DNA of 59,878 nt, from NCBI GenBank assembly GCA_013215215.1, contig JABSOU010000001.1, positions 1 through 59,878 of the forward strand. Reading direction: 5' to 3'. The notes below the pieces were generated by a model. The model did not search any database. It was not told where the DNA came from and worked only from the letters and a program-made list of their open reading frames with translations. The position numbers and the translations under genes were made by a program. Origin of the DNA: Cognatishimia sp. GTDB taxonomy: Bacteria > Pseudomonadota > Alphaproteobacteria > Rhodobacterales > Rhodobacteraceae. Positions 8,640 through 16,383 of the stretch are shown in pieces (positions within the stretch are counted from its first letter, which is position 1; each line of letters begins with the position of its first letter).

Positions 8640-9037
8640 TACTGTCCCTGTTTATCACCTTTTAATATCTCAATTATGCCCTCAGCCAATGCATTTTGTG
8701 GTTGTCTGTGACAATAAGTTTCTCTACCTAACCTATCGAAGGCTTTATGATACCCGTTCCCAAAGATGTCTAAACTCCAATAGTTGTTATCTTCTTCTAA
8801 AGTACTTATGTATTTAATTAAATCGTGACAATCGTAAGTTTTAATATGATAATACTTAGTTTCAACTCCTCTATGGCGCACAGATTTAAAGTAGTATTCC
8901 TGGGAACTTACCCATTCAGCCTTACTTACTTTATTATTGACTTCTGTAATATGCCACCAACCAGTATGTCTTTCAGAATCAAATCCCAAATCCTTTAATT
9001 GTTCAGCTAATACATGCGTTACAACTTTTTGTTCCAT
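8639..9037 (-). CDS. HTGWW/CHDL family protein (copy 2)
   Basis: 132 aa, paralog of the gene at 7156-7518 (GFDSERHTGWW near residue 18 and YDCHDLI near residue 68 are shared). The region between the two motifs is unrelated in sequence but similar in length. Function unknown. Confidence 0.7.
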   Translation of the reverse strand: MEQKVVTHVLAEQLKDLGFDSERHTGWWHITEVNNKVSKAEWVSSQEYYFKSVRHRGVETKYYHIKTYDCHDLIKYISTLEEDNNYWSLDIFGNGYHKAFDRLGRETYCHRQPQNALAEGIIEILKGDKQGQ

Positions 9038-9050
9038 ATCACTTCCTTAA

Positions 9051-9064
9051 GCCAATAAATTGGC
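9051..9064. repeat. Short palindrome GCCAATAAATTGGC
   Basis: Perfect 6-bp inverted repeat with a 2-base centre, in the gap after the 38-aa frame. Too tight for a hairpin terminator; it could be a protein-binding site. Confidence 0.3.
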
Positions 9065-9072
9065 AAACCTCT

Positions 9073-9189
9073 TTAAAATAGGGCTTTACTATTTTTTCGT
9101 CCTGTTTTTATCCAAAGATCTAGTAGTTTTAACCAACCATCTCTAAATACGGCCGATTTACCAGTAGTCCTACCCGTAACTGTATACAT
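9073..9189 (-). CDS. Possible 38-aa protein
   Basis: Short frame (MYTVTGRTTGKSAVFRDGW..) filling an otherwise empty gap. No good ribosome site; a TATAAT directly abuts the ATG. It may be real or a chance frame. Confidence 0.3.
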   Translation of the reverse strand: MYTVTGRTTGKSAVFRDGWLKLLDLWIKTGRKNSKALF

Positions 9190-9199
9190 ATTATAATCT

Positions 9200-9469
9200 T
9201 TAAAACAATCTATACGCATCGTAGTCCCAATCTCTTACAAGTAAAACACTAGAAAGAGGTATAACCTTAGTCTCATTTTTTCTCTCTTCTAGGAAATGCC
9301 CGTTGTAGTGGCTAAAGGCAGGTAATATATACTTTAAGACTATCTTTTCTTCTAAATAATAGTGGATGCTATCACCATGTTCCGTACTATTGGCACAGTC
9401 ATAAACAAAGCTTTCACTATTTCCATCTACAAGTTTTATTTGTAAAACTCTCTTATCTTTATTATTCAC
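9200..9469 (-). CDS. Hypothetical protein
   Basis: 89 aa, begins with a basic stretch and contains a His/Tyr-rich middle. Not recognised. Confidence 0.6.
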   Translation of the reverse strand: MNNKDKRVLQIKLVDGNSESFVYDCANSTEHGDSIHYYLEEKIVLKYILPAFSHYNGHFLEERKNETKVIPLSSVLLVRDWDYDAYRLF

Positions 9470-9481
9470 TTCACAGACCTT

Positions 9482-9691
9482 TTAATGAAATAAAATATAA
9501 ACCACGGCTAACCAATAAAAAGCTTTATTCCAATCGCCTTCTTGTGCTGCTTTATATGAAGTTTTAACTAGTTTGTAAAATAGAGTAAGTACTAATGCCA
9601 GTATTACTATTAATAAAATTAAGGTTGGTAACGGCCCAACTGTCGCTGTTAATTCCATTACTTTTGTTGTTAATTCTGTTGTGTTTTCCAT
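9482..9691 (-). CDS. Small two-span membrane protein
   Basis: 69 aa with a long hydrophobic segment (about residues 18-40, PTLILLIVILALVLTLF) and a second, weaker one at the C-terminus. It has its own AAAGGAG leader and an extended -10 promoter upstream. Size and plan are holin-like, but it is not near a lysozyme gene. Confidence 0.6.
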   Translation of the reverse strand: MENTTELTTKVMELTATVGPLPTLILLIVILALVLTLFYKLVKTSYKAAQEGDWNKAFYWLAVVYILFH

Positions 9692-9710
9692 GTTTTCTCC
9701 TTTATACTAT

Positions 9711-9721
9711 TTATTATAACA
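9711..9721 (-). promoter_or_regulatory. Extended -10 promoter (TGTTATAATAA)
   Basis: Minus-strand TGT-TATAAT-AA 20 bases upstream of the ribosome site of the small membrane protein, no -35 visible. Confidence 0.55.
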
Positions 9722-9738
9722 TCTCTTATTAAAAGCTG

Positions 9739-10008
9739 TCACCTTGCATTTAATATACCTCTTTGTATCTCGTAATCTGTAAAACAAGATAGCCCCCCTT
9801 GATACCCATATTTAAATATATAGCAAGTAACTTTATTCTCATCATCGTGTACTACTGATACACTATGTTCGGGTACTGACCTATATTGTTCTTTAGCCTC
9901 AAATTCTCTAGTGAATCTGTAAGATTCCTTATCAAAGGATTTAGCATCACTGGTGTGGCAACCAAATAATGTACTTAATAATATTAATAAGATAAATAAA
10001 TTTTTCAT
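9739..10008 (-). CDS. Small lipoprotein
   Basis: 89 aa from the ATG at 10008, chosen because GGAG precedes it; the longer frame runs into the previous gene. A typical signal peptide ends in the lipobox LFGC at about residues 14-17, so the mature protein should be lipid-anchored at Cys17. The mature part is short, charged and contains two further Cys. Rz1-like spanin components have such features, but no spanin partner is evident. Confidence 0.65.
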   Translation of the reverse strand: MKNLFILLILLSTLFGCHTSDAKSFDKESYRFTREFEAKEQYRSVPEHSVSVVHDDENKVTCYIFKYGYQGGLSCFTDYEIQRGILNAR

Positions 10009-10009
10009 T

Positions 10010-10288
10010 TTATACTCCAAATACCCCAGTAAGCCAATTATACATATAGGGGTGTATATTTGCAATAATCCAAAAATTAATAAAGAGTGCAATAAGGAAT
10101 ACTTTGTCGGCTGTATGGCTACAAAATATACATCCTCTAGCGTTTACCTCAACCCATGGAGTCCTTTTAATTAAACAAAATAAAACATAAATAATACCTG
10201 CTTGTAGTCCTATAAGTAATAATCCATATAATATATGAAAATTCATACACAATAACGCTAATTTTTCGTGTTCGCTTACAATGCTCAT
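10010..10288 (-). CDS. Membrane protein, two spans
   Basis: 92 aa from the ATG at 10288, chosen for its AAAGGAG leader. Hydrophobic segments at about residues 19-40 and 62-80 with a Cys-containing loop (GCIFCSHTADK). Coupled to the lipoprotein gene downstream (1 base gap). Function unknown; the pair may act together in the envelope. Confidence 0.65.
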   Translation of the reverse strand: MSIVSEHEKLALLCMNFHILYGLLLIGLQAGIIYVLFCLIKRTPWVEVNARGCIFCSHTADKVFLIALFINFWIIANIHPYMYNWLTGVFGV

Positions 10289-10308
10289 TTTATCTCCTTT
10301 TCTAATCA

Positions 10309-10317
10309 ATTATATCA
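10309..10317 (-). promoter_or_regulatory. Extended -10 promoter (TGATATAAT)
   Basis: Minus-strand TGA-TATAAT ahead of the AAAGGAG leader of the membrane-protein/lipoprotein pair. Confidence 0.55.
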
Positions 10318-10341
10318 TAACCAAAATAATGTACTCAGTAA

Positions 10342-10635
10342 TTATGAGTCTACCATATCCTTAGTTAAACAAGTGCAGAACATGGAAACTTTTTTATCAT
10401 AAACTAAATAAACTTTTCTACCTTCTATAATATATCTATAAACCGGCCGTCTTTTGCCGTCATGTGAATATTTAATAAATACACCTAAAGTATTACCTGC
10501 TTCCATATCCTCTACATAAGAATCCAATAACTCTTCAGTTATATCTATATCATATCTTTCTTTAACTCTTTTAATAACATGTTTATGCTTAAATAGTTTA
10601 GCGAATGCAGGTCCCCTAAATTTACGTAAGTCCAT
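10342..10635 (-). CDS. Hypothetical protein, possibly RNase-like
   Basis: 97 aa, basic. The N-terminal helix contains HVIKRVKERYDI and the C-terminal half has strands ending VYRYIIEGRKVYLVYD, a layout seen in small BrnT/DUF4258-type ribonuclease toxins. There is no antitoxin partner visible, so this is a weak suggestion from pattern only. Confidence 0.5.
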   Translation of the reverse strand: MDLRKFRGPAFAKLFKHKHVIKRVKERYDIDITEELLDSYVEDMEAGNTLGVFIKYSHDGKRRPVYRYIIEGRKVYLVYDKKVSMFCTCLTKDMVDS

Positions 10636-10666
10636 TGCCTAGCTCCTTATTATAATTTCTTTATAT

Positions 10667-10677
10667 TTATTATATCA
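10667..10677 (-). promoter_or_regulatory. Extended -10 promoter (TGATATAATAA)
   Basis: Minus-strand TGA-TATAAT-AA lying at the 3' end of the upstream gene, driving the 97-aa gene; no -35 box. Confidence 0.55.
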
Positions 10678-10983
10678 CTAAACTCTATAAGGTTCCTCAT
10701 AAGCGTACTTAATATTAGTCTTTATTGCATTAATACTTTCATAAATAATAACATTATTGCCATGCTTAAAAGTCACTCTTTCTATAGGTTCGTTATAATA
10801 CAGGTGTATATCATTAGAGTCATAAATTATATATGGTCTTTTTACCCAACCACCATTAAAATAATTAAAGACTAGCTCGTCTGCATATTGCTTAGATTTG
10901 GCGAATATATGTAAACACATACCCTCAAATAAATGACCGTTATGGAATACTACTATAAAGCGTTTTTTGTCTGTTAATTGCAT
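10678..10983 (-). CDS. Hypothetical protein
   Basis: 101 aa, aromatic and beta-rich (YIIYDSNDIHLYYNEP). Overlaps the upstream gene by 10 bases. Not recognised. Confidence 0.6.
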   Translation of the reverse strand: MQLTDKKRFIVVFHNGHLFEGMCLHIFAKSKQYADELVFNYFNGGWVKRPYIIYDSNDIHLYYNEPIERVTFKHGNNVIIYESINAIKTNIKYAYEEPYRV

Positions 10984-11339
10984 ATTATTTCAACCCCGTA
11001 AGTTTCTATTACGTGTTTTAATAGTTTTAATGCTGCTAGGTGGTAACACTCAGCTTCAACGTGTATAGAGTCATCTTGGTTGTATGCGTCATACATATAG
11101 CCTTTCCTACCTTCCCATAGCCCCAATAAAGAAATGTGGTCGCCTATTTTTAATTCTTTAGGTAATAGGTCTAAAACCCTTTCTAGGCTAAACCAATTCT
11201 CCCTACAAGTGGTGTAATCTGGCGCATTAAATATTAGAACCCCACTCTTAGCACTAGTGAGTTCTAAAGTTAAATCAGGGCTTAAGCCCTCTCCTTGTAA
11301 CCATTGACATAACTCTATTTTTTCGTGGTAATTTTTCAT
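10974..11339 (-). CDS. Hypothetical protein
   Basis: 121 aa, globular. Overlaps the upstream gene by 4 bases and the downstream one by 10. Not recognised. Confidence 0.65.
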   Translation of the reverse strand: MKNYHEKIELCQWLQGEGLSPDLTLELTSAKSGVLIFNAPDYTTCRENWFSLERVLDLLPKELKIGDHISLLGLWEGRKGYMYDAYNQDDSIHVEAECYHLAALKLLKHVIETYGVEIICN

Positions 11340-11632
11340 AGATCCTGCACCTTTTCTGAATCTATGATATGCATTACAGTATCAAAATCATCTACTATAG
11401 AATACTCCTTTAGATTGGCATCTGGTCCCACTATTTCTAGAGAGGCATGACAAATCCTATTATAAGAATGACATTTCCAAAGACACTTAGCCTCTGCTAA
11501 AACTTTAAGGTCTGGGTATTCTGGTAAACCACATAAATGCCCTGTATTACCGCATGATGGACATTCATGATCGCAAGGACTATATATAGGTGCTATAAAG
11601 CCTGTTTTTTCTTCTTTCTTAAATAGACTCAT
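11336..11632 (-). CDS. Zinc-binding protein
   Basis: 98 aa with CDHECPSCGNTGHLC in the first third and CLWKCHSYNRICH in the middle; at least six Cys and several His suggest two small zinc sites. Function unknown. Confidence 0.65.
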   Translation of the reverse strand: MSLFKKEEKTGFIAPIYSPCDHECPSCGNTGHLCGLPEYPDLKVLAEAKCLWKCHSYNRICHASLEIVGPDANLKEYSIVDDFDTVMHIIDSEKVQDL

Positions 11633-11634
11633 AG

Positions 11635-12336
11635 CTAGTTACTTCCTTTTTTACCTAAAATATAATCAGGTCTCCGTTGGTCAGGTTGAGGACATATTGA
11701 CAATATATGCCACCCTTCATCTAACTTCTCTTGTAGCTCTTCTGTACACATATCATTACCATAAGTCACTTCAGAAATAGACAATAAGCGATCCCCTGGA
11801 ACATGAACATTTACTTTTTTATTATATTCTTGTTCTTGGTAAAAGCCAGCGTTAGCCTTACTTTTCCATATATCCGAGATAAGAGTAAGGAGAGCTTCAA
11901 ATCTGCCTTTTCCTTTTGGAGAAAAATCAGAGTTATTTATAACGTGCGGGAGTATTCTTGTATGGTACGGGATTGCCTCAATTAATTTTAATAAATGAGC
12001 ATTTTGAGAGTATTCGCTAGCTAATAAAACCCTGTATCCGTTAGCAGACCTCATACTATTTAGAAGACGTTCTTCTGGTACAAGACTAATATTGAATTGC
12101 TTTAAAACTTCATCTTTATGTGCTTCGTATTCTGTATCTTTTCGGTCTTTTTGCTCAATATTTAAGTACTCGTGAGCGAAGGTTATATGTTCTGAATCCC
12201 AGTCATGAAAACTCCTTGAAGTTTCAAAACCTAAAGCCCTTAATCCCTCCCACTGAGTTTGAGTACACCTAGTAACAGTAGGGGTGCATATGAATAAATC
12301 TAATTCAAATTTTTGAACCTCTTGTTTTTTAAACAT
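11635..12336 (-). CDS. Hypothetical protein
   Basis: 233 aa, soluble. The N-terminal third has several His/Trp residues (FHDWDSEHITFAHEYL) and the C-terminal third contains DEGWHILSICPQ. No family recognised. Starts downstream of a short gap and has a modest ribosome site (AAAGGAAA). Confidence 0.65.
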   Translation of the reverse strand: MFKKQEVQKFELDLFICTPTVTRCTQTQWEGLRALGFETSRSFHDWDSEHITFAHEYLNIEQKDRKDTEYEAHKDEVLKQFNISLVPEERLLNSMRSANGYRVLLASEYSQNAHLLKLIEAIPYHTRILPHVINNSDFSPKGKGRFEALLTLISDIWKSKANAGFYQEQEYNKKVNVHVPGDRLLSISEVTYGNDMCTEELQEKLDEGWHILSICPQPDQRRPDYILGKKGSN

Positions 12337-12351
12337 TTTTTTTCCTTTTAT

Positions 12352-13017
12352 TTAACCGTCTAAAACTGCTTCAAACTCTATACTACTTAAAGAGTATCTA
12401 TACTCATTATCGTTACAATAATAGCCTGTAACCTCATAACCCTCTAAGTTACACCCTGCTTCTGCAAGTAAATCAGTAAGCTCTTTTGCTGTAAATTTAA
12501 AAGTTTTGGTATCTGGTTTTATACATTTCGTTTCTTTTTTCATGTTCATTTCTTCCTTTATTTTTTGTATCTTCTTTTCAGATTTTTTCATATTATGTTT
12601 TTCTTTGGTATTTTTCTCCTTGTAATTTGTGAGAATGTTGTTACCTCTAGCTACAAAATCGGAATAACTTTCAAACCCTAAAAGCATATTATGTAATGCG
12701 TCTAAAAAATCTTGGTCGTCTATATCTATTGCACCTCTATATAAATCTATAAGGTAGTCAAGTATGTTATATTCATCGTTTTTATAATATTCTGACAACC
12801 TAAATACATTATACAGAAAATCTTCCGATCTCATTATGGCATCCAGTAAAAACTTTGCTACGCTTCTACTTGCAGTGCCTATAGTAACTCTAGGGTAACA
12901 TAAATATGCACCATATGAATCACTAAACCCAGCTATAAAATTGCCTTCTGGTTGGTGCGCGTAACTGAAATGAAATTCTTCTACTGCCTGTATTTCTCCT
13001 TTAAAAACTTTATTCAT
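12352..13017 (-). CDS. Hypothetical protein, possibly a fusion of two small genes
   Basis: 221 aa. Residues 1-130 look like one domain. A very Lys-rich linker follows, then a C-terminal domain of about 60 residues (TFKFTAKELTDLLAEAGC..). Inside the frame, ribosome-site-like AAGGAG and AAGGAAG each lie just before in-frame ATG codons (NMKKSEKK and MNMKKETK). This fits either internal translation starts or a fusion of formerly separate genes. Confidence 0.6.
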   Translation of the reverse strand: MNKVFKGEIQAVEEFHFSYAHQPEGNFIAGFSDSYGAYLCYPRVTIGTASRSVAKFLLDAIMRSEDFLYNVFRLSEYYKNDEYNILDYLIDLYRGAIDIDDQDFLDALHNMLLGFESYSDFVARGNNILTNYKEKNTKEKHNMKKSEKKIQKIKEEMNMKKETKCIKPDTKTFKFTAKELTDLLAEAGCNLEGYEVTGYYCNDNEYRYSLSSIEFEAVLDG

Positions 13018-13056
13018 TTTTTCCTTTTAATAATCTATGAATTAGATGGTAGTTTC

Positions 13057-13458
13057 CTAATCTTCTTGCGCATTATCCCAGAATGACTCACCGTATTCAT
13101 TGAAATTATGCTCAAAGATGAAATTACCGTGTTTCATAAATTCTACATATGCAATAGCGTTTAAACCCTTAGAAGGGTCATACCTAGAGCCACTTAAACC
13201 TCTAACATCAGTAATAGACATAGGAAAATCCTCTGGTTTAATTTCACCTAAATCACAAAACCATAAATAATCTTTAGTCTTTTCTTGTACTTCCCAAGAC
13301 TGGTCTGGGAATATAAGGTTTTGCGGTAGTAATATTCCGAAGTTATATCTTGGCCCTAATCCTACAATCCCATGCCTCTCTTGCGCTATAACGGGATATA
13401 TTTTCTTAGTATATTTAGATACACCTTGTAAATAATCGTTTCTCACTGCCTTTCTCAT
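13057..13458 (-). CDS. Hypothetical protein
   Basis: 133 aa, soluble, Phe/Tyr-rich. Shares the ATG/stop boundary with the upstream gene at 13458. Not recognised. Confidence 0.65.
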   Translation of the reverse strand: MRKAVRNDYLQGVSKYTKKIYPVIAQERHGIVGLGPRYNFGILLPQNLIFPDQSWEVQEKTKDYLWFCDLGEIKPEDFPMSITDVRGLSGSRYDPSKGLNAIAYVEFMKHGNFIFEHNFNEYGESFWDNAQED

Positions 13459-13796
13459 TATTGATCTCCTTTATGGTTTTTTATTGTAGCATGTTTTTCT
13501 CGTACAGTTTTACGAAATAAATCAGTATTCTCCCACCCTCCTCTAGGTTTAGGTAATCGTTGTGGGGTAATAAATGCCTTACTTAGGTTTACTAGTTCCC
13601 ATTCCTCTGCTTCGTTATCTTTTGTAAATAATAAGTTTGGGATCTTAGATAATTTATAATTAGTTGAAAGAGGTTCCAGATATTTTTCTTCTAATTCGTT
13701 AAACTCTATATACATACCTTCTTCAAAGAAGTCTAAAGCTTTTTGAAGCTTCTCTTTAGTAAATTCGTTAGGGGGTTCGTTGTCTAAAAAGTCCAT
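13458..13796 (-). CDS. Hypothetical protein
   Basis: 112 aa, acidic N-terminal half (FEEGMYIEFNELEEKYLE) and a basic C-terminus. Coupled to both neighbours by one-base overlaps. Not recognised. Confidence 0.65.
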   Translation of the reverse strand: MDFLDNEPPNEFTKEKLQKALDFFEEGMYIEFNELEEKYLEPLSTNYKLSKIPNLLFTKDNEAEEWELVNLSKAFITPQRLPKPRGGWENTDLFRKTVREKHATIKNHKGDQ

Positions 13797-14140
13797 TAGT
13801 ATTTCTTTGCCTCTGCTTTTAAGTATTTAATTATTTCGTTTTGTCTTTCAAGAACGTACAGTGCTCCGCTTTGAAGCCCTGTATTCATTTCTCCAATATC
13901 TTCTTTTAGCTTAGTGATGTTTACCTCCTCTGGTAACTTAACCTCATCTGGCTCTTTGTAGAAATACCAGCCATGGTCATCTAATTCATTAACAGATAGC
14001 TCGTTACCACTACAGTCCTGATTTACCCATTCAAATTTAAAAGTATTATGGTTAAACCTAGCTCCGTAAACACCGTTTTTAGTAACTATTGCCCCATCCA
14101 ACATCTGCTGAATAGCCCATTTTTTATCGTGTGTTTTCAT
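13796..14140 (-). CDS. DKKWAI family protein (copy 1)
   Basis: 114 aa. The opening DKKWAIQQMLDGAIV matches DKKWAIKKMLEGKIV at the start of the gene at 27414-27773, and both end in a Lys-rich helix (EIIKYLKAEAKK versus ELLKYIKQKEK). Each copy is followed, two genes upstream, by a member of a second shared family (14302 and 27891), so a three-gene block appears duplicated. Function unknown. Confidence 0.65.
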   Translation of the reverse strand: MKTHDKKWAIQQMLDGAIVTKNGVYGARFNHNTFKFEWVNQDCSGNELSVNELDDHGWYFYKEPDEVKLPEEVNITKLKEDIGEMNTGLQSGALYVLERQNEIIKYLKAEAKKY

Positions 14141-14309
14141 TTGAAATCTCCTGAACTTTTTTATATGTGTTGCGGATAAAGTCTATTTCACCCTGCTCAA
14201 AATCATCTAAATAAATACTTACAACTTGATCCCAATAACCTTCAAAACAAACATAGATATAATCCAGTTCTTCTTTATTCATTTGTTTTAATATTTCTTC
14301 CCTAATCAT
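14124..14309 (-). CDS. Hypothetical 61-aa acidic protein
   Basis: 61 aa, Tyr/Asp/Glu-rich. Overlaps both neighbours by 8-17 bases. It occupies the place held by a 41-aa membrane protein in the other copy of the block. Not recognised. Confidence 0.55.
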   Translation of the reverse strand: MIREEILKQMNKEELDYIYVCFEGYWDQVVSIYLDDFEQGEIDFIRNTYKKVQEISNENTR

Positions 14310-14712
14310 TTTTCACCTCCAAAAGATTATTATCATAAAGTAATTTAATTAGTTCTGTTGCGGCAGCTATTGCTTTGGAGCCTTTTAGTATAAAAATACC
14401 TTGTATTAGATTTACGTAGTGTGCATGGAGGCAACCGCTAGTACAAAAAACTTTAGGAACTTCACTATTAAACTCGGAAAGTTTTTCCTTTGAAGTTACA
14501 GCACACATTAGGTGACATAAAGAATTAGTTACCCAATTAGGTAAGACCCATAAAAGCGTGTCTAGGCGGTATTTTTTTGTGATAACAACTCTGCATCCAT
14601 AACGTTTTTTATAAAAACCGTCAGCTTTGATACCCAACTTATCCATTATTGGTTCGAGAATATTGCCTTGCTCTAATGTGGTGTATTTTTCTTCGTTTGT
14701 AAATTCTTTCAT
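14302..14712 (-). CDS. PIM-LG/YRxDTLL family protein (copy 1)
   Basis: 136 aa from the ATG at 14712 (an in-frame ATG at 14736 is also possible). The blocks LEPIMDKLGIKADG and YRLDTLLWVL match LSPIMESLGVKEDA and YRIDTLLQVL in the gene at 27891-28298. A TGTTATTAT element lies upstream and could serve as promoter. Function unknown. Confidence 0.6.
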   Translation of the reverse strand: MKEFTNEEKYTTLEQGNILEPIMDKLGIKADGFYKKRYGCRVVITKKYRLDTLLWVLPNWVTNSLCHLMCAVTSKEKLSEFNSEVPKVFCTSGCLHAHYVNLIQGIFILKGSKAIAAATELIKLLYDNNLLEVKND

Positions 14713-14766
14713 TTTAGTTCTTTTATATCCAAACATAATAACATATATTCTTAAACAAACCAGACA

Positions 14767-14838
14767 TGATCTAATTTATAGAATATAATATTTTTTAACC
14801 CTAGGGATTTTTAAAACACCGTTCTAATTATTAGATCA
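14767..14838. repeat. Inverted repeat TGATCTAAT/ATTAGATCA
   Basis: Perfect 9-bp arms at 14767-14775 and 14830-14838 with 54 bases between, containing a CCCTAGGG palindrome. It sits in the gap upstream of the 14302 gene and could be an operator pair or an RNA stem. Confidence 0.4.
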
Positions 14839-14859
14839 AGAAAATGGGGATAAGTAGGG

Positions 14860-15177
14860 TTAGTGGGGTTTTTTCAGTTCGTTGATTTTGTCTTCTAGCT
14901 TGGAAAGGTTTTCAAGGCAATCACAAAGAGTTATATGTAATATAAATACCCATATCCATAGTACTATTATAGCAATCTCAACTTTATCTATACGGTTTAT
15001 TATAGCATCAGATATATCCATAAGGTTTATTATAGCAGGGGTTCGTAGGGGGGGTTCGTGGTAGCCTAAATTGAAAAATTGGGTCATTTTGAGCGAGAGT
15101 CCGTTAAAACGCGTAATACGTATTACCAATTCTGTAGATTTCTGGGTTCCCTTAATTGTTTTAAGCTCCATAGGCAT
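14860..15177 (-). CDS. Possible membrane protein
   Basis: 105 aa with one strong hydrophobic segment (about residues 67-86, VEIAIIVLWIWVFILHITLC) followed by a short coiled-coil-like tail. The front half looks less protein-like and contains the palindrome GTAATACGTATTAC, so a later start or a non-coding region is possible. Confidence 0.4.
   Translation of the reverse strand: MPMELKTIKGTQKSTELVIRITRFNGLSLKMTQFFNLGYHEPPLRTPAIINLMDISDAIINRIDKVEIAIIVLWIWVFILHITLCDCLENLSKLEDKINELKKPH
15113..15126. promoter_or_regulatory. Palindrome GTAATACGTATTAC (left copy)
   Basis: Perfect 14-bp palindrome. An identical copy is at 23035-23048 and weaker copies are at 15465-15478, near 15486 and at 22962-22976. 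All lie at the edges of the early gene block, as expected for a binding site of a phage regulator or replication protein. Confidence 0.5.
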
Positions 15178-15342
15178 TGATTCTAGCCTCTACAGAGCAT
15201 CTTTTTAACCTCCACGGATACCCAGCGCATAAATTAATTAAAATCAAATAGAAAGCCTTACGGCACTGCTTTATAATTATGTATGTATATTTACGTTTTT
15301 ATTAATACAAATGCTTATTAAAAGGTTAAGTAATTATAAACA

Positions 15343-15369
15343 TTCAAGATAATATTATGTTATCTTGAA
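15343..15369. repeat. Perfect hairpin (TTCAAGATAA arms)
   Basis: 10-bp arms with a 7-base loop. No strong T-run follows on either strand, so it is a poor terminator; it may be an operator or an RNA/DNA hairpin of the control region. Confidence 0.45.
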
Positions 15370-15464
15370 CAAAAATGCTTTATTACTGGGCTTCTACTCT
15401 ACAAAAATATCTTTTTTGTTTATTATCTTGATCGTGTAAGACTGTAAATACATGGGCAAAGTGT

Positions 15465-15495
15465 CAATACGTATTAACAAAATCTATACGTATTA
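15465..15495. repeat. Two AATACGTATT-type sites in tandem
   Basis: CAATACGTATTAAC at 15465-15478, then CTATACGTATTAC starting near 15484, both related to the 14-bp palindrome at 15113 and 23035. Confidence 0.45.
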
Positions 15496-15784
15496 CATAT
15501 TTATTTGGGCTCTTGGTGCTGTGGTGGTGGAATTTATTTCTATTTAGTGTTGCAAGCGTTAGCCTGTAAAATTTTAATGATTTCTTCACCTTTAACTTAA
15601 CTACCTATAAGTTACCTCTACCACAACAAAACAAAACAACCCTCAAACCTCTTCACCTTGCCCTCTATTAAACGTTTTTAACTGTTAACCTTTACTACTA
15701 CCACTACTAACCTAAATGCCTTAAACAGGCTTACAGAACTGTTATTGCTATTTATATATTAAATAAATGGATAACTAAAATACA

Positions 15785-15910
15785 TATATTATTTATATGG
15801 TTTAAACCTTTACTGCAACTAATCATATATTAATAAACTGCAACTATATGTTATTTATATGGTTCTTCAAACTGTTTTAAATCTATCCATATATTAAATG
15901 AATAGATTAT
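15785..15910. repeat. AT-rich iterated motifs
   Basis: TTATTTATATGGTT occurs twice (near 15790 and 15851), ACTGCAACTA twice (near 15814 and 15837), and CATATATTAAA-like elements recur. The repeats are direct and loosely spaced about 25-60 bases apart. Confidence 0.45.
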
Positions 15911-15950
15911 ATACTTAACTGGTTAGTCAACTACTGGTATATCCTACCAC

Positions 15951-16127
15951 TTATCTATTATTGATATCTATTTTAAACCTTTCTCTATCCAATCGCTTTA
16001 GATCAGCTATTAGTTTATTTTTCTCTTCTTCACTATATGCTATAGGGGATACTTTGCCTTGGTTATCTATAACCAAATACTTAAGGTCACATTGGTTTAA
16101 ACAAATCTTATCTTTATTTATTTTCAT
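15951..16127 (-). CDS. Hypothetical 58-aa protein
   Basis: 58-codon frame (MKINKDKICLNQCDLKYL..) with a charged helical second half (SEEEKNKLIADLKRLDRE). Fits exactly after the gene at 16134, with its start just past that gene's stop. Not recognised. Confidence 0.6.
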   Translation of the reverse strand: MKINKDKICLNQCDLKYLVIDNQGKVSPIAYSEEEKNKLIADLKRLDRERFKIDINNR

Positions 16128-16133
16128 AATCTA

Positions 16134-16308
16134 TTAATACCCTAATGCGTCATACATATCTGATAAGGTTTTTATTTCTATTTTATCAGTACCACTTTCA
16201 CGAGTTTCTGCATGCACCCATTCTACATGAAGATAAAACTTATTATCTATAATAGAATAATTATTGCCATGATCTTCACTAATTTTAACTAATTTTTCAA
16301 AACTCATT
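16134..16308 (-). CDS. Hypothetical 57-aa protein
   Basis: 57-codon frame (MSFEKLVKISEDHGNN..). It lies downstream of an early-type promoter (16344-16372) and the leader motif AAGAAAAGGAA. Not recognised. Confidence 0.6.
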
Positions 16309-16343
16309 TATATAATTCCTTTTCTTAATTTCTTTATACACTT

Positions 16344-16372
16344 ATTATATTATAGATTAGTTAAGAAGTGAA
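16344..16372 (-). promoter_or_regulatory. Early promoter (TTCACT-17-TATAAT)
   Basis: -35 TTCACT (16367-16372), 17-bp spacer, -10 TATAAT (16344-16349) on the minus strand, followed by the shared AAGAAAAGGAA leader of the 57-aa gene. Confidence 0.65.
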
Positions 16373-16383
16373 ATTAAATTTAT

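Larger units (their letters stand above)
15178..15950. other. Non-coding repeat-rich region, candidate origin/control region
   Basis: About 770 bases with no convincing gene. It holds a perfect 10-bp hairpin (15343-15369) and palindromic AATACGTATT sites (15465-15495). A stretch of about 130 bases (15590-15720) has almost no G on the plus strand. AT-rich iterated motifs lie at 15745-15930 (TTATTTATATGGTT twice, ACTGCAACTA twice, ATATATTAAAT-type elements). Such features are common at replication origins; none proves it. Confidence 0.45.

Noticed and set aside
9051-9064. Terminator at the GCCAATAAATTGGC palindrome
   Set aside because: The 2-base centre cannot form a stable RNA loop and no T-run follows.
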